A stretch of DNA of 64,000 nt from Dastarcus helophoroides (Eukaryota > Arthropoda > Insecta > Coleoptera > Bothrideridae): positions 16,603,629 through 16,667,628 of the forward strand of contig CM053327.1 in the NCBI GenBank assembly GCA_028583605.1, in the 5' to 3' direction. The notes below the pieces were generated by a model. It searched no databases. It saw nothing but the letters and a program-made list of their open reading frames with translations, and was not told the origin of the DNA. Shown here in pieces: positions 1 through 12,081 of this stretch. Position numbers and translations under genes: made by a program. Positions within the stretch are counted from its first letter, which is position 1, and every line of letters begins with the position of its first letter.

Positions 1-560
1 GAGAGATTTGGACATTTTTTAATATTACATTTTCCAAAATTTCGAATTTATTTAAAAATTTGGACTTCAATATTTTCGACTTTTTTCAAAATTTCAACTT
101 TTTTCAATACTTTCGATTCTGATGAAAATTTTTACTTTTTAAAAATTAGCAAATTTTAAGTTTTCTTAAAACGTTCGGCTTATCTCCAAATTTTCAACAT
201 TTTTTGTAAATTACGTTTTCTCTCAAATTTCAGCACCTTTCAAAATTTCCATTTTTTAAGATTTCGTCTCTTTTTATTTTTTAGAAATTTTTTTTTGCAA
301 ATTTTGATTTACGAATTTTACGTTTTTTGAAATTTTGGGATTTTGTATTCCTTTTATTCAAATTTAAAACAATAATTTTAATTTTTCTTAAATTTTGACC
401 TCAAGACGAAATGTCGATGATAGTAAAAATGTTTAGACAAAAGTCCAAGTTCCAAGGAATATATTCATATTTTTGACTTTTAATAAAACTTTGGGTTTAT
501 TTTTTAATATTTCAATTTTGTAGTCCAAATTTCTAAAACTGCTGACAAAATTTTTTGTTA
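1..560. repeat. T-rich low-complexity quasi-repeat array
   Basis: The segment is built from short T runs separated by variants of the words AAATTTCGACTTT and TTTCAAAATTTC. It has no open frame and no exact tandem unit. The same vocabulary returns in the same orientation at 13.3-16.3 kb, 45.1-45.6 kb and 47.8-50.3 kb, and in reverse complement at 11.8-12.1, 20.2-21.0 and 57.7-60.5 kb. This is probably a very old, decayed satellite or simple-sequence expansion. It may continue to the left of the window. Confidence 0.7.
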
Positions 561-1425
561 AATAAATTGATCGGTTTAAGTAAAATATAATGTCATTTTA
601 TAATAATTTTTTCCTAATCTTAATTAATTTCTAGTAAAATTTTATGGTGCAATTTGTAATGTTTATACTGCAATTGTTGCCATTTTCTAATGTAATCTGT
701 GGCTCAATTTTGAGTTTTTTTTAGTGCAATAATATTCGGTCTTTATTAATAATAAATGCGAAATTTTAAAATAAAGGGCAAATGTTGTAAAAAAAGCAGA
801 AAAAATGGTACCCTCTAGTTGAATATAAATTTTCGATCGATTGTTTTAACCGAGGAGAGTAAACGTTCTCCCAGCGCTTAGTAAGACTTCAGTCTTTAAG
901 TATCCATCGAAAAATATTTTAAATATAGCGAAAACATGCATCATCATTGGATTTTAGGTGAAATATTTAGTAAACAGTGAAAATAGGTTAAATATGCAAT
1001 TGCATATGCAAATGTGCAAATGCACATAATCCGGTCTCTACACATTATCTATAACTTTTGCTTAAAAATTGTTTTTTTTTTCAACATTTTTTCTCATCAA
1101 ACGTCTCAATTTTTATAAATACGTATATAGACATATATTTTTATAATTTGCGACATCCCAGATAGACACTATAGCGGTCGAATTTGGGTCGCTGAGTGTA
1201 GTTTGCTCCCCTCTTGTCTAGTACATGCATAATAATTAATTTAAAAAGAGCTATCTGTAAGTAGTTATATTCTTTAATAGCTAAAACCATTTTTTCACTT
1301 CATTTTATAGATGTATTTTCATTTATATAAGTTTGGTAAAGTTATAAATAAAGCTTTTACAGAGACGCATTACATTGAAATAATGCTAATGTGGAACACG
1401 AGGGAAATCTACGAGTAAAACTTAC
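561..1425. other. AT-rich stretch without recognisable gene
   Basis: No coding segment or known element is seen. Around 850-900 there are short inverted words, for example AAGACT/AGTCTT at 883-896. On the minus strand this interval lies immediately downstream of the candidate exon and would be its intron. Confidence 0.5.
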
Positions 1426-1661
1426 GCTTTGGATGTCCCTGCAGGATTGTGCATTAAACGTGTTTCTCTGTTTATTCTACTACTTTGCATCCGATTTCGC
1501 CTGTCGTATTGATAAACTAATTTAACGGATGCCCAGACTTTTTTCGTTTTACTTATAAGAATATCTACTTGGTTATGTTTGAGTATAGATGCGAGTTCCA
1601 TTAGTTTAGGTGCAGACGTTTGCAACAGCGACATAATGGTGGATGCGCCGGATTTGGGCAT
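1426..1661 (-). CDS. candidate first coding exon of an unidentified host gene
   Basis: On the minus strand an ATG at 1,661 (context ACAAG before ATG, A at -3) opens 78 codons plus two bases without a stop. The frame ends exactly at a consensus splice donor: exon bases AAAGC are followed by GTAAGT (donor GT at 1,425-1,424), and the stop codon lies in the donor itself. The segment is visibly richer in G+C than its flanks and the peptide has a normal mixed composition: a hydrophobic, helix-like N-terminal half with the run MSLLQTSAPKLMELASILK, then a basic half. I do not recognise the family. The frame can be extended upstream only through non-ATG codons. About 360 bases further upstream on the minus strand there is a TATATA word near 2,021, which could belong to a promoter but is common in DNA this rich in A+T. 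It may instead be an internal exon or a chance open frame. Confidence 0.35.
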
Positions 1662-3198
1662 CTTGTAAAATATTTTCAATGACAAGAACTAACTAACTCA
1701 TTAATTGGTAGGATAAGTGTGTTGTTTAAATTCTTGGGAGGTGTTTTAATACAAAGCGAAACATAAACTTAGAGAGAATAATTGGCCGATGTCTCTAAAT
1801 TCTCAATTTAAAGTTGCTCATTTGATTTTACTTATTTGTAACCTATGTTCTTGTTCAAATCATTTAGTCGATAATCAGTTAGTTTAACGCAACAACAGTA
1901 CGATATTTTAGTAATCCTGTAACTAATGAAATCAATAAATTGATTTGTTCCAGTTGTTTTTGGGAATTGAGTGCAGTAAGGTGAAACGAATTGATTGGTC
2001 CAAAAGAGGTTCTGGTAAAGGTATATAAGTTATTGAGTAGAAGTTAAAAGGATCCTTTAATAAAACTTCACCCTTATATTATATCCTGACCACATTTTAC
2101 CACCTCGGGGAATGAATATTGGTCTTTTCGCCCTTGTTTTGGTAAACATTATATCCAACTTCTGCGGACATAATCGATTATCACTTGAAACGTTATAGAT
2201 TTTAAACCTGTAAAGAAGTACGCATTAATTCTTAAATGCAAAAATAAGTCATTTAACACAAAGATACACTTAAAAATCTTTTTTAATGTTAAAACTAGTG
2301 ACATTATGATGTAAAAAACATCTACATTTTCAATTACATTGCTTTATGAAGTTGCATCGAATGATGTTTTTACACTTATTGCGACTTTTATTTTGAGGTT
2401 TCCTAAAACGCAATCTCGATGTAAGTCGTCATTCTATTTAGTCCTCTTTACTACATGGAACTGTATAAAAAGGTCAAGAAAATCTGTGTCAAAGAGGAAA
2501 TCTCTTTGATCCTCGTCGTTTTCATTAATAAGTTTGACGTTTATTACCTTGGAAAATATCAAAAGGAAGCAGATTACGTACAATTCCCTTTTATCACATT
2601 TTCACATTAAACGCCGTCGGTAGAAATGTTATGACATTGTTAGCAGGTGAAATCTTTTTGATTTCTTATTTTTAATAATAAACACATTATAATAACGCCG
2701 ATATTTTTTACGCAATTTATCATTAATTTGTTTTTCCCTTTTTTTTTATGAAAAATCTCTTATTATGATCACATAATATTTTAATGATTTATTCAAATCA
2801 CTTTACAAACCTTCCATAGTGTTTTATACGCCCCGAAGAAGAGCGTCTATTCCCTTACCGCTATAAAGGGAGAGCTGGGAGAACTGTAGACATCGCTGTT
2901 TATAAAAGAACTGATTTATTATCCTGTTTAACATGCCTACGTTGTGTTTGTTTTTTCGTTTACTCAACTTTACAGTTATCGCACATTCAAAATATGTATA
3001 GGCTTAAACTAAAATATGTTGGACTAATTTTAATGCACGAAATACACTAAATTGTTAAGCGACCATTTTAGGCCCTCCGAGCTTTCATCTTTTATGAGTT
3101 GCTCGGTTTACTTATTCAGAAACCTTGTAAGACATTTAATTTTTTAAGTTCCAAGTATGCGTTGCGATAATCGAATGTGTAGGAAAAAAAGCTTTTAT
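1662..3198. other. AT-rich stretch without recognisable gene
   Basis: No open frame of interest and no repeat shared with the rest of the window was found. If the minus-strand exon below 1,661 is real, the first few hundred bases here would hold its 5' untranslated region and promoter. Confidence 0.45.
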
Positions 3199-3417
3199 GC
3201 TCTGTTCACCTAAGAGATATAGTTAGGCAATTCCCCTTAAAAAACACAGGTTCATACGATATCAAGTAATACATCAACGTTACTAATTAAGTGATCAACC
3301 AAACTTTTTTGGTGTGCATGAAAATGGAATTTTTATTAAATCAATGCAAATAATTTATTCAAAAATACCGCTTTGTTTATGGGAGTGGCCTAACTATATC
3401 TCTTGGGTAAACAGAGT
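3199..3417. mobile_element. small foldback element (MITE-like), family A
   Basis: Inverted arms of about 38 bases lie at 3,199-3,237 and 3,381-3,417. The left arm holds CTGTTCACCTAAGAGATATA and the right arm its complement with few mismatches (GGCCTAACTATATCTCTTGG). The roughly 140-base centre has no coding capacity. A solo copy of the right arm lies at 51,929-51,970, which shows that this is a dispersed repeat and not a chance hairpin. The length and terminal inverted repeats fit a non-autonomous DNA transposon; its superfamily cannot be assigned. Confidence 0.7.
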
Positions 3418-3448
3418 ATAGTACGCTCATAATACTAATTTATTAAAA

Positions 3449-3479
3449 ACTAGCGACCTGTCCCGGTTTTGCCCGGGTG
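3449..3479 (+). repeat. copy 1 of a dispersed ACTAGCGACC motif
   Basis: ACTAGCGACC is followed by CCCGG, a four-base pyrimidine-rich gap and CCCGGG, a C/G-rich patch in A/T-rich surroundings. A diverged copy in the same orientation lies at 62,714-62,744. Related words are, to my memory, common in animal repeats, but I cannot name the element. Confidence 0.4.
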
Positions 3480-5829
3480 AACATTGCTTAGACTACAATT
3501 GATATGATTTATTTATATAAAATATGACAAATAAATCATTATGTGCAGTTTCAATAAAGTAATTAATTATAACATTTCTGAGTATACTTCTTCATAATGG
3601 ATTAAAATGTATTGTACAAGGGAATTCTGTTTTTAAACTAACTTACTACTTCGTAAAACCAAAGTGATTAACAAATGTATTACCGTACAATAAAGATTTT
3701 ATTGAAACAAAGTTCACAAAGCAAGATTGCATGCTGTACAAGAACTGTTGGCTAGGACAATATAAATCAACTCAGAAATTGTCTATGTTAAGAAATACCA
3801 TAATTTCCAACTGCGAATTTTATTAATCAGAACGAACCTAACCCAGCCTTACCGGACTGAAAATTTTCAAAGTTTCCTTTTTATTTGGCAAGAGAATGTG
3901 AAGCGTATTCCAAACCATTTATTTTTCGAGTGTCTTGGTTGACAGTTGATCCCAACATTTATTCGTGCGACATTCAATCTAACAAGGGATTACATCACCT
4001 TTAAAATTCATCTCGTATCTTTTTTTTAAGTAATCGATAAAATTGCCGAGACTTTCAATGATATAAAATTTAAAAAGCCTAAAACAGAATTGCCCAAGTC
4101 TCGTATAAGAGGCCTCAATAAATCTAATTCCAGCGGGCATATGAATGATAAAACCGCCAGACAGAAATAACAAAGCGTTAGTTTAATATTTTAGAGATTG
4201 CTTGGCACTTTCCCCACACACTATTTCCGCTAGAATAGATCCACTTCAATTATATGAAATGTAAAATCCGAAATGATGTTTTTAAGTGGAAAAAAGAACG
4301 ACAAAATAAGCGCTTTTTTTCTAGATGAACTGCGGCATTTTCCTTTTATATTCATAACTTTTCTTTATAAAAAGTTACCTTGTTGAGTGAAAAAGTCGTC
4401 ACGTCGTCTCGTAATATATCCATAATTCTTTTTTCCTGAAGGCTAGAATGGAAGATAAATTTTATGATACATGGATTCATTTAATAAGGTGACATTTTCG
4501 CAGTTTCGGTTGATTAACTAAGGAAGTTATACATTCTTGGGATTAGTAGCCGTAATTATTTCCTGCCATATTTTTGCATTAACTGATTCTTATATTAATT
4601 AAACTTTCAGCACTCTTCTTCATGTACGTTTTGAGCTCTTTTTATAAGCTTTTTCGCTACTTTACTCTTTAAAGACAGTAAAAAGATATTTATGTTAAGG
4701 ATATTTAGTAAACAACAGTAGAACATATTTAAGTAACTAGCTATAAATGTAGGATGTTTCAGTCGTTATTAATTTCAACTCAATATTCACAAAATCGAAA
4801 AAAAAATTGACTTTTTAAACTTCTCTTAACTCCTGGTTCTTTCCAAAATCTCTCAATAAAAATTATTCACAACTTCATAGGCCAACAAAGGCTTATTACG
4901 CGAGAGTGAATATCGCTAAGTAATTGGCAACAATATTTTTGGATATCATTTGACTTTATAGTTATTAATATTTCTACGCCCTTAAAACCAATCTCATAAA
5001 AACAAAATCAAAAGTTCTAAAAAATTAAATAACTACGTACCACGTATTAAAAATGATGCTTATACAGCCGGATTATGTAATTTCGGAACATATTAATCAT
5101 TCGTCGCGTCGGCTGTTAAGTTGTTCATTAAAAATGCGCCAACCATGGAGACCAAAGTCAGAATAGGTGCAGTATACTTACAGGAATATTCAAGTGCTTA
5201 TCTTTCTGAATTATTTGAGGGTAACATAAAGTAACAACAACACGTGGTTAAAAGAAAATTGCCATCAGCCGTTTCCCTCTTACATTCGCAAAACTCAAAA
5301 CGTCGAAAAATATCTCTTGAGTATCAGTCAGTTTATAATACTTGTACCCATTTTTTTTTCAAATTATTCCACAGTGTTCGCTGTTTCATATTAACTTGCT
5401 CCTGTAAGTTGTTAGTGCTATTAGCCGATTTTCTTACGAAAAAGATAATTATTCCAAGTTGTTCGTGATTCTTGGAGTAGAAAATATTGGTTAATGATTT
5501 GCATGTTTTCATTCTTCAGGCATCATTTTGTTTCTCCTGTTGTGGTGCAGATGTCGCGTTATCTAGCGATGCCCAAGACACTTGTAGTCAGTGATAGGGC
5601 TTTAAATTATAATTTAAAAATATATTTTTTCTCACAGCAAATCTATATTCAAAAAATTTTTGATTATACATACAAATATCCGTATCTCTTAAAATTAATA
5701 ACGTTGTGACTAAAGCACCCTATATTTCAAATAAAACTTGATATTTTTGTTATTTAATGAATATAAAGAAAGCGAATAGTAATAAACATAAATAGTAAGT
5801 ACATATAACTCCCCAACTACATAGAAAAG
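3480..5829. other. AT-rich stretch without recognisable gene
   Basis: Nothing coding or repetitive is supported here. Short open frames at 3,979-4,173 (minus), 5,244-5,468 and 5,494-5,709 (plus) have low-complexity, unprotein-like translations. Confidence 0.5.
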
Positions 5830-7796
5830 TGCAATGTAGAGTCACTAGCAACAGAAAGTACACGAAAGCTAATAAAAATAGACTAACCAACAAACTGAAG
5901 AAATATGACTCATTAGCCGAAGGGAAAGTCGAGAGCTGCTGGCAGAAAATCAAGGACTGTATACAACCGGCGCAAAAGAAATTATAGGAAAACGGAAAAT
6001 CAACACTAACGCAAGGAACAACACTAAACCATGGTTTTGTGAGGAAGGCAAGGAACTAGCAGAACAAAAAAGAAAAAGTTTTCTGTCTTACAAAAGCAAA
6101 CCAACAGAAGAACATCAAGCAAACATACAAATAAAAATGGAACAAACTCAAGAATAAAAGCAATTAAAAGGGAACATTGGGCTAAATTTACCAGCAACAT
6201 GGAACACGACATGTATGGGGCACAGAAAAAAGTATGGAAAATGCTAAAACTAGAAAAAAGCCAGTAAATGAGTATATACAAACCAAGGGCGTATCCATAG
6301 ACACATGGGAAGAATACTTTAGAAGACTATATAATGCCGAGGAAACAGCAGATGTCGACTACGAAACAGCAGCAGTCGCAGCAATCACAGAAGACGAGGT
6401 AAAAGCGAAATTGAAAAGATTGAAAAACAGAAAAGCACCTGAAACAGATAATATACCAAGTGAATTTCTGAAATACGGTGAACAAGAGTTTGTTAGAAAT
6501 ACAATAATATTGTTTAATAAAATTCGATGCTCATTAGAAATACCTACAAACTGACATGAGAGCATCACAATCTCCATTTTCAAGAAGGAACAAAGGACTC
6601 GCTCACATAATTAGAGAGGAATAACACCATTAAACACTACGATGAAGTTATTCACTGGAATACTGAAAGACAAACTGGAAAAACAAATAGAAAACAAAGA
6701 AGAGCAACAAGGGTTTAGAAGAGGAAGGTCGACAACAGATGCCATATTTACTATTAAACAGATGAAAGAGAAGTCAATAGAATTTAACACCCCAGCATAC
6801 ATCGCCTTAGTAGACCTAACCATGGCGCTTGGAAGACATCATGGAAATATTGAAAGAAAAGGAGACAGCAGCGAATATCGTCAGTCATTCGCAATCACAA
6901 TATTCACAACACAACAATAAGAGCGGGGGAACAAGCATCAGAAATCATTCCGCTTCTAGGAGGAATTAGACAAAAATATAAATTGGAGAAGTAACCTCAT
7001 TAAAACTGGGAAACAGGATGAATTAAAATAGAATCAGCATGACATGCTATGCAGATGATGCAACAATTGTCGCAGAAACAGAAGGCAACCTACAGCGACA
7101 GATTTCTAAATTTATCAAATAAGCAAACAACTTAGTATGGAAATATATACTGATAAAACTAAAAGTATACCATCGCAAAAGACCCCATCAGGTGTAAACT
7201 CGTCATTGAAAATCATCCCATAGAGCAAGTTACCCGGTTTAAATACCTCGGTGTTAATCTCTCGAGTGGACATCATCCTGTAAACGACTTAAGAACCCAA
7301 ATCAACAAAGCAGCTGCAATTTCAGGCTGCCTACGAGAGGCCGTTTGGAACAATCAATACATGCGCCCAGATAGCAAGATCAAAATATACAAAACATATA
7401 TAAGACCAATCATGACATACGGAATAGAGGCACGAGAAGAAACCAACAAGACCAAGAGTATGCTGAGAGTAGCGGAGATGAAAACTGTTAGAACTATAGC
7501 GAGAAAGACCAGAAGAGACAGAGTAAGAAACACACAGATAACAGAGCAGTACGGTATACAGGATATCGTGCGACTGGGCAGACAAAGAAGGAGATCATGG
7601 TACGCTCACATAATCAGAATGAGAGAAAATAGATTACCACGCATTGCACTGGAAGGAAAACTAATAGGCACCCGTCCCCCCGGCAGACCACCTAAAAGAT
7701 GAAAGGATAGTTGGCAGTCAACATCACAGGAACTACAACAGAGACATAACCAGGATTAACAGATCGCAAGATCTCTAAAAAGAAGAAGAAGAAAAT
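5830..7796 (+). pseudogene. 5'-truncated, decayed non-LTR retrotransposon (RTE-like LINE)
   Basis: Reverse-transcriptase ORF remnant read in several frames. The order along the plus strand is a linker before the RT (from about 5,887; W-K-I-K then KPWFCEE), the RT N-terminus with KNRKAPETDNIPSEFLKYG (6,399-6,480), a fingers segment FRRGRSTTDA (about 6,714), motif A reduced to VDLTMAL (6,810-6,830), a motif B region that is deleted after LLGGIRQ (6,950-6,975), motif C with intact YADD (7,048-7,059), and a long C-terminal segment with FKYLGVNLSSGHHP, MTYGIEA and the basic GTRPPGRPPKR end (7,361-7,702). The endonuclease domain is missing, as expected for 5' truncation during target-primed reverse transcription. 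The copy ends in an AAGAAG-rich tail at 7,776-7,796. There are several frameshifts and stops. The C-terminal pattern suggests the RTE clade; the exact clade is an inference. Confidence 0.88.
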
Positions 7797-8649
7797 ATAC
7801 TAACTTATCCAATGACTTAAGCCAAATTTAATGTGTATTTTAGCTTCAACTCAAGAGGAACAAAAATATTATTAATTCAATTATTTTTTCTGTCCAGCAA
7901 TATCTTGAACTGAAGATAAAATACATATCAGATTAAATTAGAACTGGTTGAGTGATAAATATATTGCTATCTGCTTATTGCAATGACTGTGTGTTCCCAG
8001 TGTAAACTTGTTTTATTTATGGTATAAACCTCGAATGACTCGTATCGTTTTCTTGCTCCAGGGTTTGATGTAAAAATATGGTGCTAATTTTACATGCATC
8101 CTGTGTCCATCTTCCAGGGTTGTTATGTTGGACTCCATATGCAGCTACACAACTGCATCTTTATTAAGTCAGGAACAGGTACAACTGCATCAATATTACT
8201 GTCCCGAATGACTTCAGGATCCTTCTCATGAAAGGCAAGCACTGGCTTCCGAGCTCTATATCCTTATTTGCCTAATTTTGCGATATCAAATTCTTAAGAT
8301 ACGTGTATTCAATTTGCCTATTTCAAATTAGATTCATTTTGATAAATTCAAACAGCGATAACTTTATTATTTTAGATTTAAATTATTTTTCACGGGATAT
8401 AAGCATTATAGGGGTTACTACTATAACTTTTAAAAATAGTTACAGTTTTTTACCTTTATTTTTCCATTTCACATTTACTGAACTTTTATCAGGTCGCATA
8501 TAAGTGACATAATGAGTACAACTAATCCGTATGGACAATTAAACTATCTAAATTTATCAAATAATTTATAGTTTATTTCATAGTGGGTGTTAAAGTGTTA
8601 AAGTTAACATGCCTGACCATCATCAGAATTATTTTAAATTGTTTATTTT
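7797..8649. other. mostly featureless; one orphan coding-like frame on the minus strand
   Basis: On the minus strand, about 8,265 to 8,140, some 41 codons read without a stop and look protein-like (ARKPVLAFHEKDPEVIRDSN and onward, then a stop). I cannot assign it to a family. It may be a fragment of a mobile element or chance. The remainder is AT-rich with nothing recognisable. Confidence 0.3.
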
Positions 8650-8826
8650 GATGGAACGGACTGGTCTTTGGTTAACTTCAAAAATTGAAATATAAATCTT
8701 TCTCCTGAAACCAACCAGTATTTCTCCTGAAGATTATAGCTTGGCTATCAAAACGCGTTAGAGCAACCATTGTTGGGTTTGTTAATCTTTTTTGATTTCA
8801 GGGGACAAGATTTGTATTTCAAATTG
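8650..8826 (+). mobile_element. foldback hairpin repeat, family E, copy 1 (left arm decayed)
   Basis: It starts with GATGGAACGGACTGGTC and ends with CAGGGGACAAGATTTGTATT, matching end to end the well-preserved copy at 40,150-40,354. The right arm (CGCGTTAGAGCAACC onward) is intact while the left arm is largely lost, so the hairpin no longer closes. It is non-coding. Confidence 0.7.
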
Positions 8827-9365
8827 TTTATTATTTGCGGACGAATGTAAAAAAGTAATTTTACGAACAGGTGATACAGTGATAAATTTGTAGTACTATC
8901 CAAATAAAATAAAGCCCTCATGAAATACAGCAAGGCGAATGGTAAAAAAAAATCACAAATTTTGGCTTTGCCGAAAGAAAAATAAGATAAAAGAAAATCT
9001 GTTGTTGATAATGAAAATGTTGAAATAGCATTTCCTATTATGTCGATTAGTCATGTTTTAATTTTAGTTTCCATCACACACTATGAACTACTTTAAGCAA
9101 TTTGACTGGTTGTTTCATAATTTAATTGCTACTAATTATTGTTTTTTTAAATACATTTCATTTTTGTATTTACTCATTATGTTACTGATCTGATACTTAA
9201 TAAGAATTCAATGACTGTGAAACAGAAAAATAAAATTTTAAATTGCAATCATTTCTAAAAGTTGTAACAGTAACCCCCACAATACTTATAACAGCTGAAA
9301 GATAATTTAAATCTACACAAGATAGGCTAAAGATGTTCAATTTAAGAAAACAAAGTTGTTGTTGA

Positions 9366-9470
9366 AATAAAAATCTGGTCTCTTGAAATCAAGAAAGATT
9401 AAAAAACTCAACAAAGATTGGTCTAATGCGTCTTGATAGCTAAGCTATCATCTTCAGAGAGATACTAAAA
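9366..9470 (-). mobile_element. foldback hairpin repeat, family E, partial copy 2
   Basis: AAGAAAGATTAAAAAACTC, then CAAAGATTGGTCTAATGCGT, matches one arm of the 40.2 kb element, followed by a diverged centre (TCTTGATAGCTAAGCTATC). Only one arm and the middle are present. Confidence 0.55.
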
Positions 9471-9513
9471 CCTAATCCTAAAATTAACCCTTATATACTA
9501 ATAATATTCACTT

Positions 9514-9563
9514 CGTGTATAATCGACCGCATTCAAATGCGCATGGTCATTTAATTATACACG
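9514..9563. repeat. short hairpin
   Basis: CGTGTATAAT pairs with its complement in ATTATACACG, and an inner stem GACCGCAT pairs with ATGCGCATGGTC around a TCAA loop. The stem has a few bulges. It may be the remnant of another small foldback element. Confidence 0.45.
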
Positions 9564-11173
9564 TCGTAGTGTCACAATTCTTTATCTATCAACCTTAACT
9601 ATTTTTAACAGAGATAAATGGCCTAAAGGCCCAGCGCAACCATTCATAAGGTTGTCCACAGCCTTGAACCAAAAGTTATTGTTGTTTGAATTTACCAAAA
9701 TGTAGGTACAGGCGTGAATTCAACCCTGGGTAAAATGTGTTTGAATGGAAGAAAGTTGTGCAAGGTAGCTTCATATGTGTTCTAGTCACATACCAAAAAT
9801 AAAATTAATATCCGGATTCTGGAAACAGATACAAAGAATTTCGTGGGACCTTGCAACTGTCAATTTAAAAAAAAAATTAGTTATCTCAAAAACTATAAAT
9901 TTTAAGAACAATATTCGTTATCCAAAGTGGACTTAAAATATTAAATATAATCCCAAAATGCAAAAATATATAGGGTGTCTCATTTAAAATAACGAAGTTG
10001 GTGTCAACTTTCGGTATAAGCGGAAATAGTACCATTTAAGGAATACTTTAGTTGTATTGGCCTCGCGACTTTGCTCACTTGCCAAATTTTAAAATTTTTT
10101 AGTTAAGTACTTTGCCAGATATCGATCGCGGCGATTCCCGGGGGACATATTATACATAAGTTTTGTCCTCCTACCAAGTTTTATTTAATATAAACAACCT
10201 AATATTATTCTTCTTTTCTGACATCATCTCCCACTGGTTTGAATAAAGTGAAGAAGCAGGTAATTCAGATAGCTTTTAGTGTAGAGATGTAACATAATGT
10301 TGCTCTTAATTTACCTCTAAATAAATAAAGCTATCATTCAGTCGGATTTAGTTCGAAAATATCTGTATAAACTGCATTTTAGATTGCTGTAGAAATATTA
10401 AAACGCCAAACGGTGAAAGCTAAATTTATTGCTTTAATTATTTCGTTTGGTTTTTGACTTAATGTGTATATTCACCGAACATTTACATTGTAAAGTGAGT
10501 TTGTACAACATGGTGTGTTGTTGAGAGATATAGCGGGATATCATATCGCCATTTCGTGTTTTCCGTATTTTCTCAGTAAATTTATTTTAGAGGATTATCT
10601 ATTAAGCTTCATAATGAGTTTGGAAACACGTACTGTTACATAAATAATGACAATAAGTTGGAGGTTTGGTGCTAGGGTCATTCGACTACACATTAAAAAG
10701 TTTTATTTCCACAAGGGCTGAAATAATGTTATTTACGATACGACGCCGATGGTTATACGACGTGTTATAAAAATAACATTAATAATACTGTTATCTGTAC
10801 ATTCTTTGCGATGTATGCTCAAAACTAACCACCTGCATCACAAATTTATTCTGACGCATAAATGATCAGTTATGTTGGGGTAAACTGAAATAGATATTGG
10901 CATAACATCAAAGGAATTTTTATTTGTAAATCATGAAAATCAAATCATGGGTAAGAAAATCAAAAGTATATACACCTCCCGAGTTGAAGGGATATTTTTT
11001 CGACATTTTTAAACTAGATATTTTCATATGCAAGTAGAATACAACCTAGACTGCAAATTCATGCAGCCCCCCAGGCGTGTATAGTGGAATCATAGGTAGC
11101 TGAATTACCAACAGTTGAAACACTGCCATCTAGCGAAGCGGGAAAGTTCCAAGAAGACGAGAATTCTAATGTA
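9564..11173. other. AT-rich stretch without recognisable gene
   Basis: No coding segment seen. At 9,972 the word AGGGTGTCTCATTTAAAATA resembles one end of the terminal repeats common in insect non-autonomous elements, but no partner end was found. Confidence 0.4.
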
Positions 11174-11501
11174 CAGACCAATAGGTTTGAACACTAATTA
11201 GATTCGAAGTTTGGAAACCAAAGACCGGTTTCGATCTTGTTAGATCTCGTCAGCTTGGTATATCCAACTCGAATACTAACAAATGTTCCGACAAGTAAGT
11301 ACTAAAAAATCAACGGACGTTAAGCGTGTGGCTCTCAGACTATCGCCACCTATTGGTCCATAGAGCAAACTATGGCCATCGCCAACAATGTCGTATGCAA
11401 TTTCGAGTTGGATATCCCAAACTGACGAGATCTAACAAGATCGAAACCGGTCTTTGGTTTCAAAATTTCGAATAAAATTAATGTTTAAACCTATTGGTCT
11501 G
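11174..11501. mobile_element. foldback element, family B (about 99-base arms)
   Basis: Two nearly perfect inverted arms lie at 11,174-11,272 and 11,403-11,501. They share CAGACCAATAGGTTT at the outer edge, AGACCGGTTTCGATCTTG inside and TATCCAACTCGA at the inner edge. The 130-base centre includes ATCGCCACCTATTGGTCC. No coding capacity. A diverged single arm with part of the centre lies near 37,648-37,728. The high arm identity suggests either a fairly recent insertion or arm-to-arm gene conversion. Confidence 0.85.
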
Positions 11502-11829
11502 TGCATTAGATATTTTCAGTTAAACAGTACAACTTCTGACTCGACATTTATTTTGTTTTGAAAACAACGAGTTTATAGCTACAATTTTCAATTTAATTTC
11601 GAAATGTCTAATTAACTACTGAAATTTTTAAATCTGTAATGTTTACTCGATATGAGATATTGAGCAAGCAGATTAATGAAGCCGAATTTTCTGATAACTA
11701 CAAACATAAAAGAGGTCAAGATTGAATTCATCTCAAGTAAAATATAACACTTTTCCTTTAATCTGAAACATTAAACGTAAGTCAAATAAGATTAAACCGA
11801 AAATTTTTGGATTAACGTCGGACTTTATT

Positions 11830-12070
11830 TGAAGAATTTAGTACAATGTCGATAGTTCCCAGCAAACTGTTAGAGTGAAAATGTCGCCAAAAATTTGAAG
11901 TTTTCAGATTCAAGTCAAAATTACGGGAAAGTTTTCAATTTAAGGTTAAAATTTTTGAAGGAAAATAATTTAAACTTTAAATGGAAATTTTAAAAGGAAA
12001 AAGAAAAATTTTGAGAAAAGAGTTGTAGATTTCTAAAAGGAAAAAAAATCTTCCTTATAGTGAATTCCAA
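11830..12070. repeat. A-rich low-complexity array (reverse orientation of the T-rich arrays)
   Basis: Runs such as GTCGCCAAAAATTTGAAG and AAAATTTTTGAAGGAAAA give a purine-biased plus strand. It is the complement of the vocabulary at 13.3-16.3 kb, which begins little more than 1 kb away in the opposite orientation. Confidence 0.5.
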
Positions 12071-12081
12071 AATCCTAAAAA

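Noticed and set aside
5750..6281. Minus-strand frames of 67 and 85 codons with hydrophobic stretches resembling membrane segments
   Set aside because: They are complements of the A-rich LINE coding strand; the plus strand carries the recognisable RT linker.
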